64,000 nucleotides of DNA from Mariprofundus sp. EBB-1 (GTDB lineage: Bacteria; Pseudomonadota; Zetaproteobacteria; Mariprofundales; Mariprofundaceae): contig NZ_RCFQ01000012.1 in NCBI RefSeq assembly GCF_003665155.1, forward strand, positions 20,399 through 84,398, given 5' to 3'. The notes beneath the pieces were generated by a model. The model was not told where the DNA came from and ran no database searches. It was given only the letters and a program-made list of their open reading frames with translations. Numbering within the stretch: position 1 is the stretch's first letter; every line of letters begins with the position of its first letter. Positions 8,408 through 17,630 of this stretch are shown here, piece after piece. The position numbers and the translations under genes were made by a program.

Positions 8408-9160
8408 ATGTCAGCGGATAATCAAATCACGGCAAAGATCGGCTTAAGCTTTCCCATGGTTATTGCTATCACGGCTCTCATCCTTTCTCTGGCCTCTGGC
8501 ATCGTCAACTACAGACAAAATAATCTTTCCAATCTGGAAAGTAGCCTGAGAGACACACGCGATCAGTTACAACTGGCTAAAAATGATATTACTGATATTC
8601 AAATGAATACGATTCAACAGCTTGTAGATGCTGAACTCGCCATTAAAAACCAGGCTGAATTAAAACATGAAAATGAAACACTAACTGAAAAACTCAAAGA
8701 ATCGAAAATCCGTATGGGTGAATTAGAAAGGCAAATCAAACGCATGGATGACAAAATCAGCAGCCAGTCTTCCGCATTAAAAAAAGCACAAAAGAGAGCT
8801 AAAGCATCTCATTCAAAAACAAGGGCTAGCGCCAAGATCCCCCAGCCTGCTGACAAAAGCAGAGCAAGCAATGCCTCTGCCAGCGTGGAAATCTATTTAA
8901 ATAACATACCTACTGCATTGCAAAACAGTATTATAAAATCTATCAAAGAGGATAAATTTAGACCTACTTTCCCTGCCTTGACCAAATCGATGCATCTAAG
9001 CAAAAAAACTACTATTTTTTATTACAACGAAACCTATAAAAACATTGCAAACAATCTACGCAACATTTTGATGGCACAGAACAAAGGTAAAGTCCTGCTA
9101 AAAAAAGGTGCTAGCGCCTACGCTGCAAATAAAATCATTGTGCACCTGATCGGACAGTAA
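8408..9160 (+). CDS. Membrane-anchored coiled-coil protein of unknown function
   Basis: A 250-residue protein that I do not assign to a named family. It has one N-terminal transmembrane segment (FPMVIAITALILSLASGIV, about residues 15-33), so the rest is probably periplasmic. A long coiled coil follows (about 40-130), then a Lys/Ser/Ala-rich linker (about 130-160) and a C-terminal domain of about 85 residues beginning VEIYLNNIPTALQNSI and ending AANKIIVHLIGQ. The C-terminal domain contains a TTIFYYNETYKNIANNL segment whose pattern (strand, then a helix with NLRNIL) recalls LytR-C-like peptidoglycan-associated domains, but this is only an impression. AGGGGAAA lies before the ATG. A 12-bp perfect palindrome (CTAGATTTCTAG form) overlaps the leader. 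Confidence 0.6.
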   Translation: MSADNQITAKIGLSFPMVIAITALILSLASGIVNYRQNNLSNLESSLRDTRDQLQLAKNDITDIQMNTIQQLVDAELAIKNQAELKHENETLTEKLKESKIRMGELERQIKRMDDKISSQSSALKKAQKRAKASHSKTRASAKIPQPADKSRASNASASVEIYLNNIPTALQNSIIKSIKEDKFRPTFPALTKSMHLSKKTTIFYYNETYKNIANNLRNILMAQNKGKVLLKKGASAYAANKIIVHLIGQ

Positions 9161-9168
9161 CAGAGCAC

Positions 9169-9191
9169 GCCTGCGCCAACCCTTGGCAGGC
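9169..9191. terminator. Stem-loop between convergent genes
   Basis: GCCTG (9169-9173) pairs with CAGGC (9187-9191) and CCAA with TTGG around a CCC loop, with a two-base bulge. It lies between the stops of the coiled-coil gene and hemH. No T-run follows on either strand, so termination is only inferred from position. Confidence 0.4.
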
Positions 9192-9195
9192 ATGA

Positions 9196-10212
9196 TCATG
9201 ACCCCAGATGTTTCATCACTATCTGACTTAATGCCTTAATATGCGCATCACCATCATTTAAAGCAGGAATATAACGATACTGCTGACCGCCCGCCTCGAG
9301 AAAATAATCACGATTTTCCATGGCCACCTCTTCGATAGTCTCCAGGCAATCTGCTGCAAACCCAGGGCAAATCACATCAACAGATTTCACCCCTTCCTCA
9401 CCCCACGCTTTCAACGTGGCATCGGTATATGGCTGCATCCATTGCTCACGGCCAAAACGCGACTGAAATGATACAAAGGAGCTCTCTTCATCCAGCTCCA
9501 GCTGCTCACGCAACAGCCTTGCTGTTTTTCGACAATGACAGGGATAGGGGTCTCCATTTTTGAAATAACGTTCAGGAATACCGTGATAACTCATCAGTAA
9601 GCGTTCAGGTTTACCATGTTCTGCCCAGTAATTTCGCACACTCTGGGTCAATGCTTCAATATAAGCCGGGTGATCATGATACGCGTCAATCATATGCAGC
9701 TCCGGAACGCGCCTCCATGACTTCAACACGTCGGATACAGCATCAAATGTAGATGCTGTCGTAGTCGCGGAATATTGTGGATAGAGTGGCAACACAATAA
9801 TTTTCTTGCAGTTTTTTGATCGCAAGGTTTCCAGACCGGCCTGGATTGATGGATTACCATAACGCATCGCAAGCTCAACATGCACATGGTCGCCAGCGGC
9901 TTCGCGCAGACTATCGGCTAGTTTTTTCTGCTGATTTTTGCCAATCGCCAACAGTGGAGAGCCCTCATCTGTCCATACTTTACGATAAGCTGCCGCCGAT
10001 TTGGCTGGGCGCACATTCAAAATAACAGCGTTTAGCACCAACCACCAGAGCCAGCGCGGTTGTTCTACCACACGCGGATCCCAAAGAAACTCTTTGAGAT
10101 AGGCCCGTACAGCTTTTGTTGTGGGCGCATCCGGAGTACCAAGATTGGTTAACAACACCCCTGTTGAAACCGGCTGCTCATGATTAAATTCCTGTTGTGC
10201 ATTGAAACGCAT
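9196..10212 (-). CDS. hemH: Ferrochelatase
   Basis: A 338-residue enzyme that inserts Fe2+ into protoporphyrin IX, the last step of protohaem synthesis. Signatures: VLLTNLGTPDAPTTKAVRAY at the N-terminus, FLWDPRVVE, the catalytic SYHGIPERY (His near residue 205), CHCRKTARLL, FQSRFGREQWMQPYT and CPGFAADCLETIEE with the conserved Glu. The length is typical. AAGGGG lies before the ATG. It follows acyP and nadB on the same strand, nine bases after the acyP stop, so the three are likely one transcript. Confidence 0.96.
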   Translation of the reverse strand: MRFNAQQEFNHEQPVSTGVLLTNLGTPDAPTTKAVRAYLKEFLWDPRVVEQPRWLWWLVLNAVILNVRPAKSAAAYRKVWTDEGSPLLAIGKNQQKKLADSLREAAGDHVHVELAMRYGNPSIQAGLETLRSKNCKKIIVLPLYPQYSATTTASTFDAVSDVLKSWRRVPELHMIDAYHDHPAYIEALTQSVRNYWAEHGKPERLLMSYHGIPERYFKNGDPYPCHCRKTARLLREQLELDEESSFVSFQSRFGREQWMQPYTDATLKAWGEEGVKSVDVICPGFAADCLETIEEVAMENRDYFLEAGGQQYRYIPALNDGDAHIKALSQIVMKHLGS

Positions 10213-10221
10213 TATTACCCC

Positions 10222-10533
10222 TTACACCCTGTCGCATCTGTCATGACTTACATCAACATCACGCACACTAAAATCGCTCAGTGATCCTGTTATCTGAAGC
10301 GGTACAAATGTTACAGCATCGACGCTTGCACCCACGGGCCCGCGCCTCAGCCAATCCTGCATAGCTTGCATGGGCAGTGCATCACCACAAATACAACACT
10401 CCACACTGCCATCCGCCCTGTTTCTCACCCAACCTCGAAGGCCCAGTTCTCGTGCCTTAAGGCGCGCATGATAGCGAAAACCGACACCCTGAACACGTCC
10501 GTGCAGGTGAACAAGAAGCCCTCTCTCTGACAT
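10222..10533 (-). CDS. acyP: Acylphosphatase
   Basis: A 103-residue enzyme hydrolysing acyl phosphates. The hallmark GRVQGVGFRYHARLKA (residues 12-27, with catalytic Arg) and GWVRNRADGSVE (with catalytic Asn) are intact, followed by the GDALPMQAMQDWLRRGP helix. The size fits the family, with about ten extra C-terminal residues. The start overlaps the nadB stop, giving translational coupling between nadB, acyP and hemH. Confidence 0.92.
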   Translation of the reverse strand: MSERGLLVHLHGRVQGVGFRYHARLKARELGLRGWVRNRADGSVECCICGDALPMQAMQDWLRRGPVGASVDAVTFVPLQITGSLSDFSVRDVDVSHDRCDRV

Positions 10534-12131
10534 CAGTGCTCTGGCCGCAGCACAGTATCCGATGCCACTGCTGAGGATTGAGGATAATCAGTGGAGTAAT
10601 GTAGCCCGCGAGACTCAAGGCGCTGCTCAGCACTGCGTATAATCAATTCGGCCAACAAAGCGATATTACGCAGTTCCAGAAGATCCTGACTCACCGGATG
10701 TTTCCAATAATAGGAGGCAATCTCATCCTGAATAATACGCAGACGGCGAGCTGCACGGCGCAGACGTTCATCAGAACGCACAATACCAACATAGTGTGAC
10801 ATGGTAGCCCTGATTTCATCCCAGTTCTGTTTGATCTGAATACGTTCGATTTCCGGTACAATGCCTGAGTCATCCCAATTCGCTATTTCACAGGCAGGAG
10901 GCACTGGCTGCTTGATCACATCAGCAGCACAACCATCAGCCATGACCAGGCATTCAAGTAACGAATTGCTGGCCAGTCGATTGGCACCGTGCAATCCCGT
11001 ACATGCGGTTTCTCCAATCGCATACAGACCATCCAAACTCGTTTTACCAGTCACATCCGCTTGAATGCCACCACAAATATAGTGAGCCGCAGGCACCACC
11101 GGCACAAGCTCCTGAGTTAAATCTATACCCAACGCCAGCAGACGACTGTGAATATTACGAAAGTGATCCAGAATAAGATTCGCGTTTATCGGGCGGGCAT
11201 CAAGATACATGCAATCAACGCCCTGTTTTTTTATCTCATGGTCAATCGCACGTGCGACAATATCGCGTGAAGCCAGTTCTCCGCGTTCATCATAATCAAA
11301 CAGGAAACGGCGCCCATCAGCATCTACGATATGCGCACCCTCCCCCCGCAGAGCCTCGGACAACAACATATTGGAGCCTTCACGATGATACAGGCAGGTG
11401 GGATGAAATTGGATAAATTCAAGATTCATCACCGCACAACCGGCACGCCACGCCATTGCAATGCCATCGCCGGTCGCGGCATGGGGATTGGATGTATAGA
11501 GATAGACCTTACCTGTACCGCCGGTTGCCAAAATGGTTTGCCCGGCTGCAATCGTAATCACCTCACCATCTGGATTCAGTACATAGGCACCAACACAGCG
11601 CTTTTGACCGGCATCTGTAGATACTGACGTTACCAAATCAATGGCGACATGCTCTTCAAGCCGTGTCACATTGGCATGCGGAGCAATCTGTGCCAGCAGC
11701 GCCTCGCTAATCGCTCGCCCTGTTGCATCCTGAACATGAGCCACACGCCGACTACTATGGCCCCCTTCTCTGGTCAGGTGCAATGCGCCGTTTTCCTCAT
11801 CGAAAGCAGTACCTATCTCAACCAGCTCATCAATAATCTCACGACCATGTCCAATAATGACACGCACCACATCCTCATGACAAAGTCCCACACCGGCATC
11901 CAGAGTGTCCTGTACATGCGAATCGAAAGAGTCACTCTCCGACATTACACCGGCAATCCCACCTTGCGCATTCCAGGTGCTGGAATCTTTAAACCTGCCT
12001 TTATTCACCAACAACACCTGCCCATGTGCAGCAAGTCGATTGGCTGCCAACAAACCAGCAGCGCCACTACCAATAATCAGATAGTCCGCATGCAGGTGCT
12101 TACATTCTGTCAACGACTGATTCGCAGACAC
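10533..12131 (-). CDS. nadB: L-aspartate oxidase
   Basis: A 532-residue flavoenzyme that oxidises L-aspartate to iminoaspartate for NAD synthesis. Signatures: FAD-binding YLIIGSGAAGLLAANRLA, TWNAQGGIAG, EGGHSSRRVAHVQDATG, EFIQFHPTCL, HYICGGI and GETACTGLHGANRLASNS, and a C-terminal helical domain. The start is a GTG at 12131 (VSANQSL), five bases beyond the stop of the LpoA-like gene and matching family length. The only in-frame ATG upstream (12209) would overlap that gene by 74 bases and add a non-conserved hydrophobic piece. nadA and nadC are not present here. Confidence 0.94.
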   Translation of the reverse strand: MSANQSLTECKHLHADYLIIGSGAAGLLAANRLAAHGQVLLVNKGRFKDSSTWNAQGGIAGVMSESDSFDSHVQDTLDAGVGLCHEDVVRVIIGHGREIIDELVEIGTAFDEENGALHLTREGGHSSRRVAHVQDATGRAISEALLAQIAPHANVTRLEEHVAIDLVTSVSTDAGQKRCVGAYVLNPDGEVITIAAGQTILATGGTGKVYLYTSNPHAATGDGIAMAWRAGCAVMNLEFIQFHPTCLYHREGSNMLLSEALRGEGAHIVDADGRRFLFDYDERGELASRDIVARAIDHEIKKQGVDCMYLDARPINANLILDHFRNIHSRLLALGIDLTQELVPVVPAAHYICGGIQADVTGKTSLDGLYAIGETACTGLHGANRLASNSLLECLVMADGCAADVIKQPVPPACEIANWDDSGIVPEIERIQIKQNWDEIRATMSHYVGIVRSDERLRRAARRLRIIQDEIASYYWKHPVSQDLLELRNIALLAELIIRSAEQRLESRGLHYSTDYPQSSAVASDTVLRPEH

Positions 12132-12135
12132 AGGT

Positions 12136-14091
12136 TTATCGTGCAGGAACAATTTTTCCCTTTTTAATACTAAAAATATCCAACTGTTTTTGTCCAACCC
12201 CGGAAGCATCGAACAACACGTGTCCGGTCATAGCAGGGAAACCATCCGGATCGCGCAACTCACGAAACAGAGCCTGTTTTTCAAGCCCCAAACGACTCGT
12301 GATCATCGTCGCAATACGCATTGTATCATATGCCAGACTCATCAATTGCGATGTATTTTCATCGCCCCATACACTGCGATGTACTTGATTGAATTGCCGG
12401 ATAGCAGGGTCTTTATGATCCATCTCTTGTGACAGATTGGAGATAGCAAATCGCGCCCGCGACAAATATCGTCCCCGATCATCCAACAGATGGCCATCCT
12501 GCCAACGGCTACTGCCATACAACGGCACACCTGAAATATCAGCATAGGCCAACTGCCCCGCCAACAGCGCAATCTGCTTACCATTTAAAGCTAGGTAGAT
12601 TGCATCAAAATTCACAGGCACACGAAACTCCATCTCCATCTCAGGCAAAAAGACATTCAACTCTTCATCCAACTCAGCCAGGAGCTGATCATCATCTGTT
12701 TCAAAACGCAGCTGATTCAAAACGTCACGATAATCCAACGTTCCACGCTCCATTTTCAGTGTTTCAATGACTTCACCACCAAGCGATTCAAATGAAGCAA
12801 CAAACATATCCGCTTCTTTCTGGCTTTCACCATCCGCAGCGATCACAACCATGCGCTTCGCATCATGTTTCCATGCATAATTGGCCATCACATCAATTTG
12901 AGCCAATGGTGAAAGTGTATGCACAAACAACGCATCTGATTTATGTGCCAGATGGGTTCGACCGGTCAGGCTGATGACTGGAATGCCATACTTCAAATAA
13001 GGCGCGATAGCTTCTGTCGTTTCAGCCAACAGTGGGCCAACAATAATATTGACCGATTCATTGGCCAGCTTGCGGTAGGCTTTTATTGCCGTCTCTGCAT
13101 TCGAACCGGTATCTTCTACGCGTAGCGTAATATATTGATCAAACTCCGTTGCAGCCAAAGCCATGCGAACACCGCGCAGCGCCTGCTCCCCGAAACGGGC
13201 ATATTTACCACTTAATGGGAGCAGCACACCGATTGTTGCAGCACTGATTTCTCCAGCAGCCCAGGATTGAAGCTGCCGACTCTCTGCACTACCCGGCATC
13301 AATTTCGACAAGGAGCTGGCAATTTTATTTACCCCGACCATATCGCCACTCATCAAATGGGCGCGTCCGGCATACAGTGAAAAGGCAGGTAGAATATCAG
13401 GCGATAAGGAACCGTTTGTCATCAACATATCGATGGTATCCAACGAAGCACGGCGAGCGGCCATTCTCAACCAGCTATCACGTCCTGACACATCTATCTG
13501 CGCTGCCGACAACAGCCAGCTTATCGCTTCACCCTCGTCTGCATACTGGACAATGGCAGGGCCGATATCGAACACTTCATCCACCAGCTCACGGGTCAAA
13601 CGTGGATGAACAAGTGCTTTTCTCAGGCTCGCCAGCGTAGCGTTGGCATCATCTTGCTGCATCCACCAGCGCGCCTTCCAAACATAGGCATACGGCACCA
13701 GAGCATGATCAGGGTATGCATCCATGGTTGCTTGCATCACCCTCGCCGCATCAGGTCGGTTACCGGCCAGCATCAACTGGGCTCTGCGAAATGCTGCCTC
13801 CTGATGCACAACAGGAGAGGGATCCAGCATCAATCGCTCCAACTCCTGAAACACATGTTCAATGTCGCCACCATCACGTGCCTGCTGCATCAAATATTTT
13901 ATTTCAGCGACACTCTCAGGAGCCACGGCCATACGAGAGACCGATTCAGCACCTTTTACAGCATGTCTGTTCGCCGTCTCAGTCGGCGTTTTGGGTTGGC
14001 AGGCGCTGAGTAATAACAGCACCCCCATAGCAACTAGCATCATGATAGGCATTGCAGCCGGAGGGGTAGGAAGATAACGTGTCCACAACAT
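12136..14091 (-). CDS. lpoA: Penicillin-binding protein activator, LpoA/YraM-like lipoprotein
   Basis: A 651-residue predicted outer-membrane lipoprotein. A signal peptide with lipobox LLSAC (Cys near 31) is followed by a helical TPR-like N-domain (about 60-290) and a periplasmic-binding-like C-domain (about 295-640) beginning IGVLLPLSGKYARFGEQALR and containing NIIVGPLLAETTEAIAPYL. LpoA activates PBP1A in E. coli. The neighbours rsmI, yraN, a gmhA/diaA gene and a dolP-like gene reproduce the E. coli yraL-yraM-yraN-diaA-yraP setting, which supports the call. The start at 14091 is preferred over 14052 because it gives the signal peptide a basic n-region; its ATG shares bases with the divergent rsmI ATG. 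Confidence 0.82.
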   Translation of the reverse strand: MLWTRYLPTPPAAMPIMMLVAMGVLLLLSACQPKTPTETANRHAVKGAESVSRMAVAPESVAEIKYLMQQARDGGDIEHVFQELERLMLDPSPVVHQEAAFRRAQLMLAGNRPDAARVMQATMDAYPDHALVPYAYVWKARWWMQQDDANATLASLRKALVHPRLTRELVDEVFDIGPAIVQYADEGEAISWLLSAAQIDVSGRDSWLRMAARRASLDTIDMLMTNGSLSPDILPAFSLYAGRAHLMSGDMVGVNKIASSLSKLMPGSAESRQLQSWAAGEISAATIGVLLPLSGKYARFGEQALRGVRMALAATEFDQYITLRVEDTGSNAETAIKAYRKLANESVNIIVGPLLAETTEAIAPYLKYGIPVISLTGRTHLAHKSDALFVHTLSPLAQIDVMANYAWKHDAKRMVVIAADGESQKEADMFVASFESLGGEVIETLKMERGTLDYRDVLNQLRFETDDDQLLAELDEELNVFLPEMEMEFRVPVNFDAIYLALNGKQIALLAGQLAYADISGVPLYGSSRWQDGHLLDDRGRYLSRARFAISNLSQEMDHKDPAIRQFNQVHRSVWGDENTSQLMSLAYDTMRIATMITSRLGLEKQALFRELRDPDGFPAMTGHVLFDASGVGQKQLDIFSIKKGKIVPAR

Positions 14092-14947
14092 GGATTCGCA
14101 GCCTAAACATCAATCGACATCCGGCCAACTGTTCGTCGTCGCCACGCCTATCGGAAATCTCGCCGATATGACCTATCGTGCCGTCGAAACACTGAAGCAG
14201 GCTGACATCATCGCCGCTGAAGACACACGCAACAGCCGTAAACTGTTGCAACATTATGGCATCACCACAGCCATGATTGCAGTGCATGAACATAATGAAG
14301 CCAACATGATTCAAACCCTGCTGCCACGTTTGCAACAGGGCGAAAACATCGCACTCATCTCTGACGCTGGTACGCCATTAATTTCTGATCCCGGTTATCG
14401 ACTGGTGCGCGGCTTGCGTGCTGAAGGTATTCGTATTGTCCCGATTCCCGGTGCCAGCAGTGTGCTTACATCCTTGTGTGCAGCGGGACTGCCAACGGAT
14501 CATTTTCGTTTTACCGGCTTTTTACCCCGCAGTGGCAAAACCCGTCAGCAGGCGCTCAACCGCATCAATGGTTCGGATGAAACCGTCGTGATCCTGGAAT
14601 CACCACACCGCCTGTTAAGTACACTACGCAATATCCAGACCTGTATGGATGCCTCCCGTGAACTGGTTGTGGCCCGTGAATTAACCAAGCTATTTGAAGA
14701 ATTCGTCGCTGGCAGTGCCACAGAACTCATCAGCCATTTTGAACAACATGCACCACGCGGAGAGATTGTCTTATTGATTGGCCCTGCCACGGAGGCCGCT
14801 GTGGAACTTACGGATCAACAAATTATTGAATGTTTAGCCAGCCCCGCCATGCAAGCCCTACCGCCCTCAGCTCGCGCAAAAGCGGTCGCCAATATGCTCG
14901 GTGTAGCCAAATCCCGCGCCTATGCGCTGATTACAGGCAACAACTAA
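14090..14947 (+). CDS. rsmI: 16S rRNA (cytidine1402-2'-O)-methyltransferase
   Basis: A 285-residue tetrapyrrole-methylase-fold enzyme that 2'-O-methylates C1402 of 16S rRNA. Signatures: LFVVATPIGNLADMTYRAVE, IAAEDTRNSRKLLQHYGI, ALISDAGTPLISDPGYRLV, PIPGASSVLTSLCAAGLP and FTGFLPR. The start ATG overlaps the divergent lpoA ATG within a CATG; no strong ribosome site is visible. The C-terminal region ending SRAYALITGNN is the usual small helical domain. It heads a plus-strand run that continues through yraN to rfaE2. Confidence 0.95.
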   Translation: MDSQPKHQSTSGQLFVVATPIGNLADMTYRAVETLKQADIIAAEDTRNSRKLLQHYGITTAMIAVHEHNEANMIQTLLPRLQQGENIALISDAGTPLISDPGYRLVRGLRAEGIRIVPIPGASSVLTSLCAAGLPTDHFRFTGFLPRSGKTRQQALNRINGSDETVVILESPHRLLSTLRNIQTCMDASRELVVARELTKLFEEFVAGSATELISHFEQHAPRGEIVLLIGPATEAAVELTDQQIIECLASPAMQALPPSARAKAVANMLGVAKSRAYALITGNN

Positions 14948-15030
14948 GAAGATGCTGATGCACTGCATCCTGCAAGAGAACAGCGTTTCCCTACACAACT
15001 ACTCCCCTTGTTGAATCCCCCTCTCCTTAC

Positions 15031-15393
15031 ATGAGCACCAAACTGGGACAAGCTGGTGAAGATCGTGCCGTCCGCTATCTACAGCGCCGCGGTTATACTA
15101 TTTTAGGACGTAATATCCGTCTGGCTCGTGGTGAACTGGACATCATCGCCAAACGCGATGAATTACTGGTTTTTGTTGAAGTAAAAGCCCATCAAACCTA
15201 TGAGTCAGCCCTGCTGGCTGTGCACCCGGACAAGTGTGCCAGACTACAATCAGCTGCTGAAACATGGTTAAGCCACCATCCAAACTACGCCCATTTACAA
15301 TGCCGCTTTGATTTAATCATCCTCACCCCTAGAATCGGCTTACCAATGTGGGTTTCTCCTCGCATTGAACACATGGAGGATATTATCAGGTGA
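15031..15393 (+). CDS. yraN: YraN family endonuclease-like protein (UPF0102)
   Basis: A 120-residue protein of the UPF0102/YraN family. The pattern GQAGEDRAVRYLQRRGYTIL, GELDIIAKRDELLVFVEVK and FDLIIL matches the restriction-endonuclease-like fold with the E-x-D-x(n)-E-x-K core (GELDII and VEVKAH). The biological role is unresolved; a link to DNA processing is assumed for the family. It lies 83 bases after rsmI and its stop overlaps the GTG of the next gene. Confidence 0.9.
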   Translation: MSTKLGQAGEDRAVRYLQRRGYTILGRNIRLARGELDIIAKRDELLVFVEVKAHQTYESALLAVHPDKCARLQSAAETWLSHHPNYAHLQCRFDLIILTPRIGLPMWVSPRIEHMEDIIR

Positions 15394-16043
15394 GTGCTGA
15401 AGAGATTGCATCCAAGTCAATCGCGTCCAAAGCAGACGATACTAAACAATCAGTATCGCACGCATTGATTCAACAGGCCTTTGCCGATGGCATTGTACTG
15501 CGTCAACAATGCATGACAGAGCTTACTGAGCCATTATTAGCTGCCGCGGCTGTCATGATCGAATGCCTCACACACGGTGGTAAAATTCTGGCCTGCGGTA
15601 ATGGCGGCTCAGCTGCCGATGCTCAGCATTTTGCCGCTGAACTGGTTAATCGTTTTGAAATGAACAGACCTGGATTAGCCGCTGTAGCCCTGACCCATGA
15701 TGCCTCTGTCATCACCAGCATCGCCAATGACTTCTCTTTTGCGCAGGTATTTTCGCGACAGGTAGAAGCACTTGGTCGCCCGGGCGATGTGCTACTGGCA
15801 ATTTCTACCAGCGGTAATTCTGAAAATGTAGTCGCCGCTGCAACTGCCGCGCATGCAACAGGTATGCAAACCATCGCCCTTACCGGCGGACATGATGGCG
15901 GAGATCTCGGACAGAGTAAGTATGTGCAACATCATCTGAATATTAATCACCCCTCCACTCCCCGTATTCAGGAAATGCATATCACCTGCCTGCATATCTT
16001 ATGTACAATAATTGATAGCGACATGTTTGGGGGCAGATCATGA
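15390..16043 (+). CDS. gmhA: Phosphoheptose isomerase (SIS domain), GmhA/DiaA family
   Basis: A 217-residue SIS-domain protein starting at a GTG with GGAGG about ten bases upstream. The sugar-phosphate site is seen in LACGNGGSAADAQHFAAELVNRFEMNRP (residues 70-97), DVLLAISTSGNSENV and the C-terminal TPRIQEMHITCLHILC. The glutamate of AAELV and the histidine of QEMHI are the GmhA catalytic positions, favouring an isomerase making heptose 7-phosphate over the DnaA-binding DiaA, which lacks that Glu in E. coli. The presence of rfaE2 1.6 kb downstream in the same cluster supports LPS heptose synthesis. The position after yraN is that of diaA in E. coli, so a dual history is possible. Confidence 0.85.
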   Translation: MSAEEIASKSIASKADDTKQSVSHALIQQAFADGIVLRQQCMTELTEPLLAAAAVMIECLTHGGKILACGNGGSAADAQHFAAELVNRFEMNRPGLAAVALTHDASVITSIANDFSFAQVFSRQVEALGRPGDVLLAISTSGNSENVVAAATAAHATGMQTIALTGGHDGGDLGQSKYVQHHLNINHPSTPRIQEMHITCLHILCTIIDSDMFGGRS

Positions 16044-16993
16044 TTATTAAACCACTTTCATTGAAAAAGCTTAAAACGGTCCCCCTGTCGCAACGTAAAA
16101 TTGATAGTGACAGTAAAGATTTTGGTGCCCCTTACAAGGCAGGCAACAGCCTGGAAGACTTCCTCTGCAGCCTACCCAATTTGGGCTGTGCAGGAGATCT
16201 GTTTCATATACGTGATGCCATAGTCTCAGCTTATCGCAACAAATATGCTGTCATTCTGGCCTGTGGTGGACATGTGTTCGACTCTGGTCTTGGCCCTATG
16301 ATTTGCCGGCTGATCGAGCAAAAGATCATTACCGGTCTGGCGCTTACTGGTGATGCATTGGAACAGGATGTTGAAATAGCCATCTCCGGTCGCACTGTCA
16401 CAGCGCGCGAACGCGAACTCCGTGATGGTAACTACTGCATTACCGAAGAAACAGGCTGTTTGATTAACGATGCAATCAATTATGGCGCACTGGAAAATCA
16501 AGGTATTGGCAACAGCGTAGGCAAACGCCTGAATGAGACAGAGTTTGAGCATCTTGATCACTCTGTACTGGCCACAGCATTTCGTTATGGCGTGCCTGTT
16601 TCTGTGCATCCGTCCATCGGTGCCGATGCTTTTTGTTTGCACCCTGCTGCACGCGGTGAATCATTGGGTTCAACCAGCATCAAAGATTTCAGACTGCTGG
16701 CAGGCATGATGGCTGCATCCAGCCATGGTGTAGTCATCAACATTGCCTCCAGTGTTGTCTTGCCTCGTGTGTTACTACAGGGCGTGGACGCAGCCCGAAA
16801 TGTTGGTAAAAATATTGAATCACTCACCACCGCGGTGATTGATCCCGCCGCCAGCTCTTCTGCTATTACCGATGTCGTAAATAGACTGTCCTCACCCAAT
16901 GGGGCAGGTTTCTGGTTATCCGGCCCTGATGAAATCCTTGTTCCTCTTCTATTTGCTTCCGTAGTGGAAACATTGGGTGATGAAGTGATCTGA
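16040..16993 (+). CDS. Deoxyhypusine-synthase-like conserved protein
   Basis: A 317-residue protein overlapping gmhA by four bases. It contains AVILACGGHVFDSGLGPMI, ITGLALTGDALEQDVEIAI, YGVPVSVHPSIGADAF and HGVVINIASSVVLPRVLL, a Rossmann-like arrangement recalling deoxyhypusine synthase. Bacteria have no eIF5A to modify, so a different role is expected. Similar proteins lie next to gmhA and heptose genes in some deltaproteobacteria (from memory), which hints at a part in envelope sugar metabolism. I cannot assign a reaction. A GGGGG site precedes the ATG. Confidence 0.65.
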   Translation: MIIKPLSLKKLKTVPLSQRKIDSDSKDFGAPYKAGNSLEDFLCSLPNLGCAGDLFHIRDAIVSAYRNKYAVILACGGHVFDSGLGPMICRLIEQKIITGLALTGDALEQDVEIAISGRTVTARERELRDGNYCITEETGCLINDAINYGALENQGIGNSVGKRLNETEFEHLDHSVLATAFRYGVPVSVHPSIGADAFCLHPAARGESLGSTSIKDFRLLAGMMAASSHGVVINIASSVVLPRVLLQGVDAARNVGKNIESLTTAVIDPAASSSAITDVVNRLSSPNGAGFWLSGPDEILVPLLFASVVETLGDEVI

Positions 16994-17045
16994 TAAGATC
17001 AGTTAAATATAATAATAAACACCCACTAATTACTCAGGAGATCAC

Positions 17046-17630
17046 ATGCCCTTGTTACGTCTATTTATATTAGTTTTATTCACACTTTCTCTGTCCGGTT
17101 GCCTGGCCGGTGCCATTGTTGGTGGAGCCACGGCCGTGGGCAACACAACACAGGACGAACGCACTATTGGCCGACAGTTTGATGATACCGTTACCGCCTC
17201 CAAAATTGATGCACGTCTGATTGCAGAACGTGATATGCCTTCACGCTGGGTCAGTATTGAGGTCATCAATGGCCATGTAACCTTGATTGGGAATCTGCCC
17301 AGCAAATCCCATATTGATCGCGCCATCTTTATCACCAAACAGGTCAATGGCGTTGTTGATGTAAAGAACAAGCTTGAAATCGGCAAACCAAAATTGCGTG
17401 CAATCATGTCTGACTCATGGATTACCGCCCAGGTAAAACGACAGTTCTGGAACGATAAACTGGTTTCCGGTTATAAAATTCATGTCGAAACAATCAATGG
17501 CAAAGTGTATCTGCAAGGTGTTGTCCACAAACTTGTTGAACGTCAGCGCGCCAAAGAGATTGCCCGCAAAACCAAGGGTGTTACGGCTGTCATTGATATG
17601 ATGCGATCCGGTAACGACAAAAATTCGTGA
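17046..17630 (+). CDS. BON-domain outer-membrane lipoprotein, DolP/YraP-like
   Basis: A 194-residue lipoprotein with lipobox LSLSGC (Cys near 19), followed by the Gly/Ala-rich segment AGAIVGGATAVGN typical of the family. Two BON domains follow (about 50-115 and 120-190), each with the strand pattern VSIEVINGHVTLIGNL and IHVETINGKVYLQGVV. DolP supports outer-membrane integrity and BAM function in E. coli. AGGAG precedes the ATG. The stop overlaps the GTG start of rfaE2 as GTGA, a conserved-looking link between an envelope lipoprotein and heptose activation. Confidence 0.87.
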   Translation: MPLLRLFILVLFTLSLSGCLAGAIVGGATAVGNTTQDERTIGRQFDDTVTASKIDARLIAERDMPSRWVSIEVINGHVTLIGNLPSKSHIDRAIFITKQVNGVVDVKNKLEIGKPKLRAIMSDSWITAQVKRQFWNDKLVSGYKIHVETINGKVYLQGVVHKLVERQRAKEIARKTKGVTAVIDMMRSGNDKNS

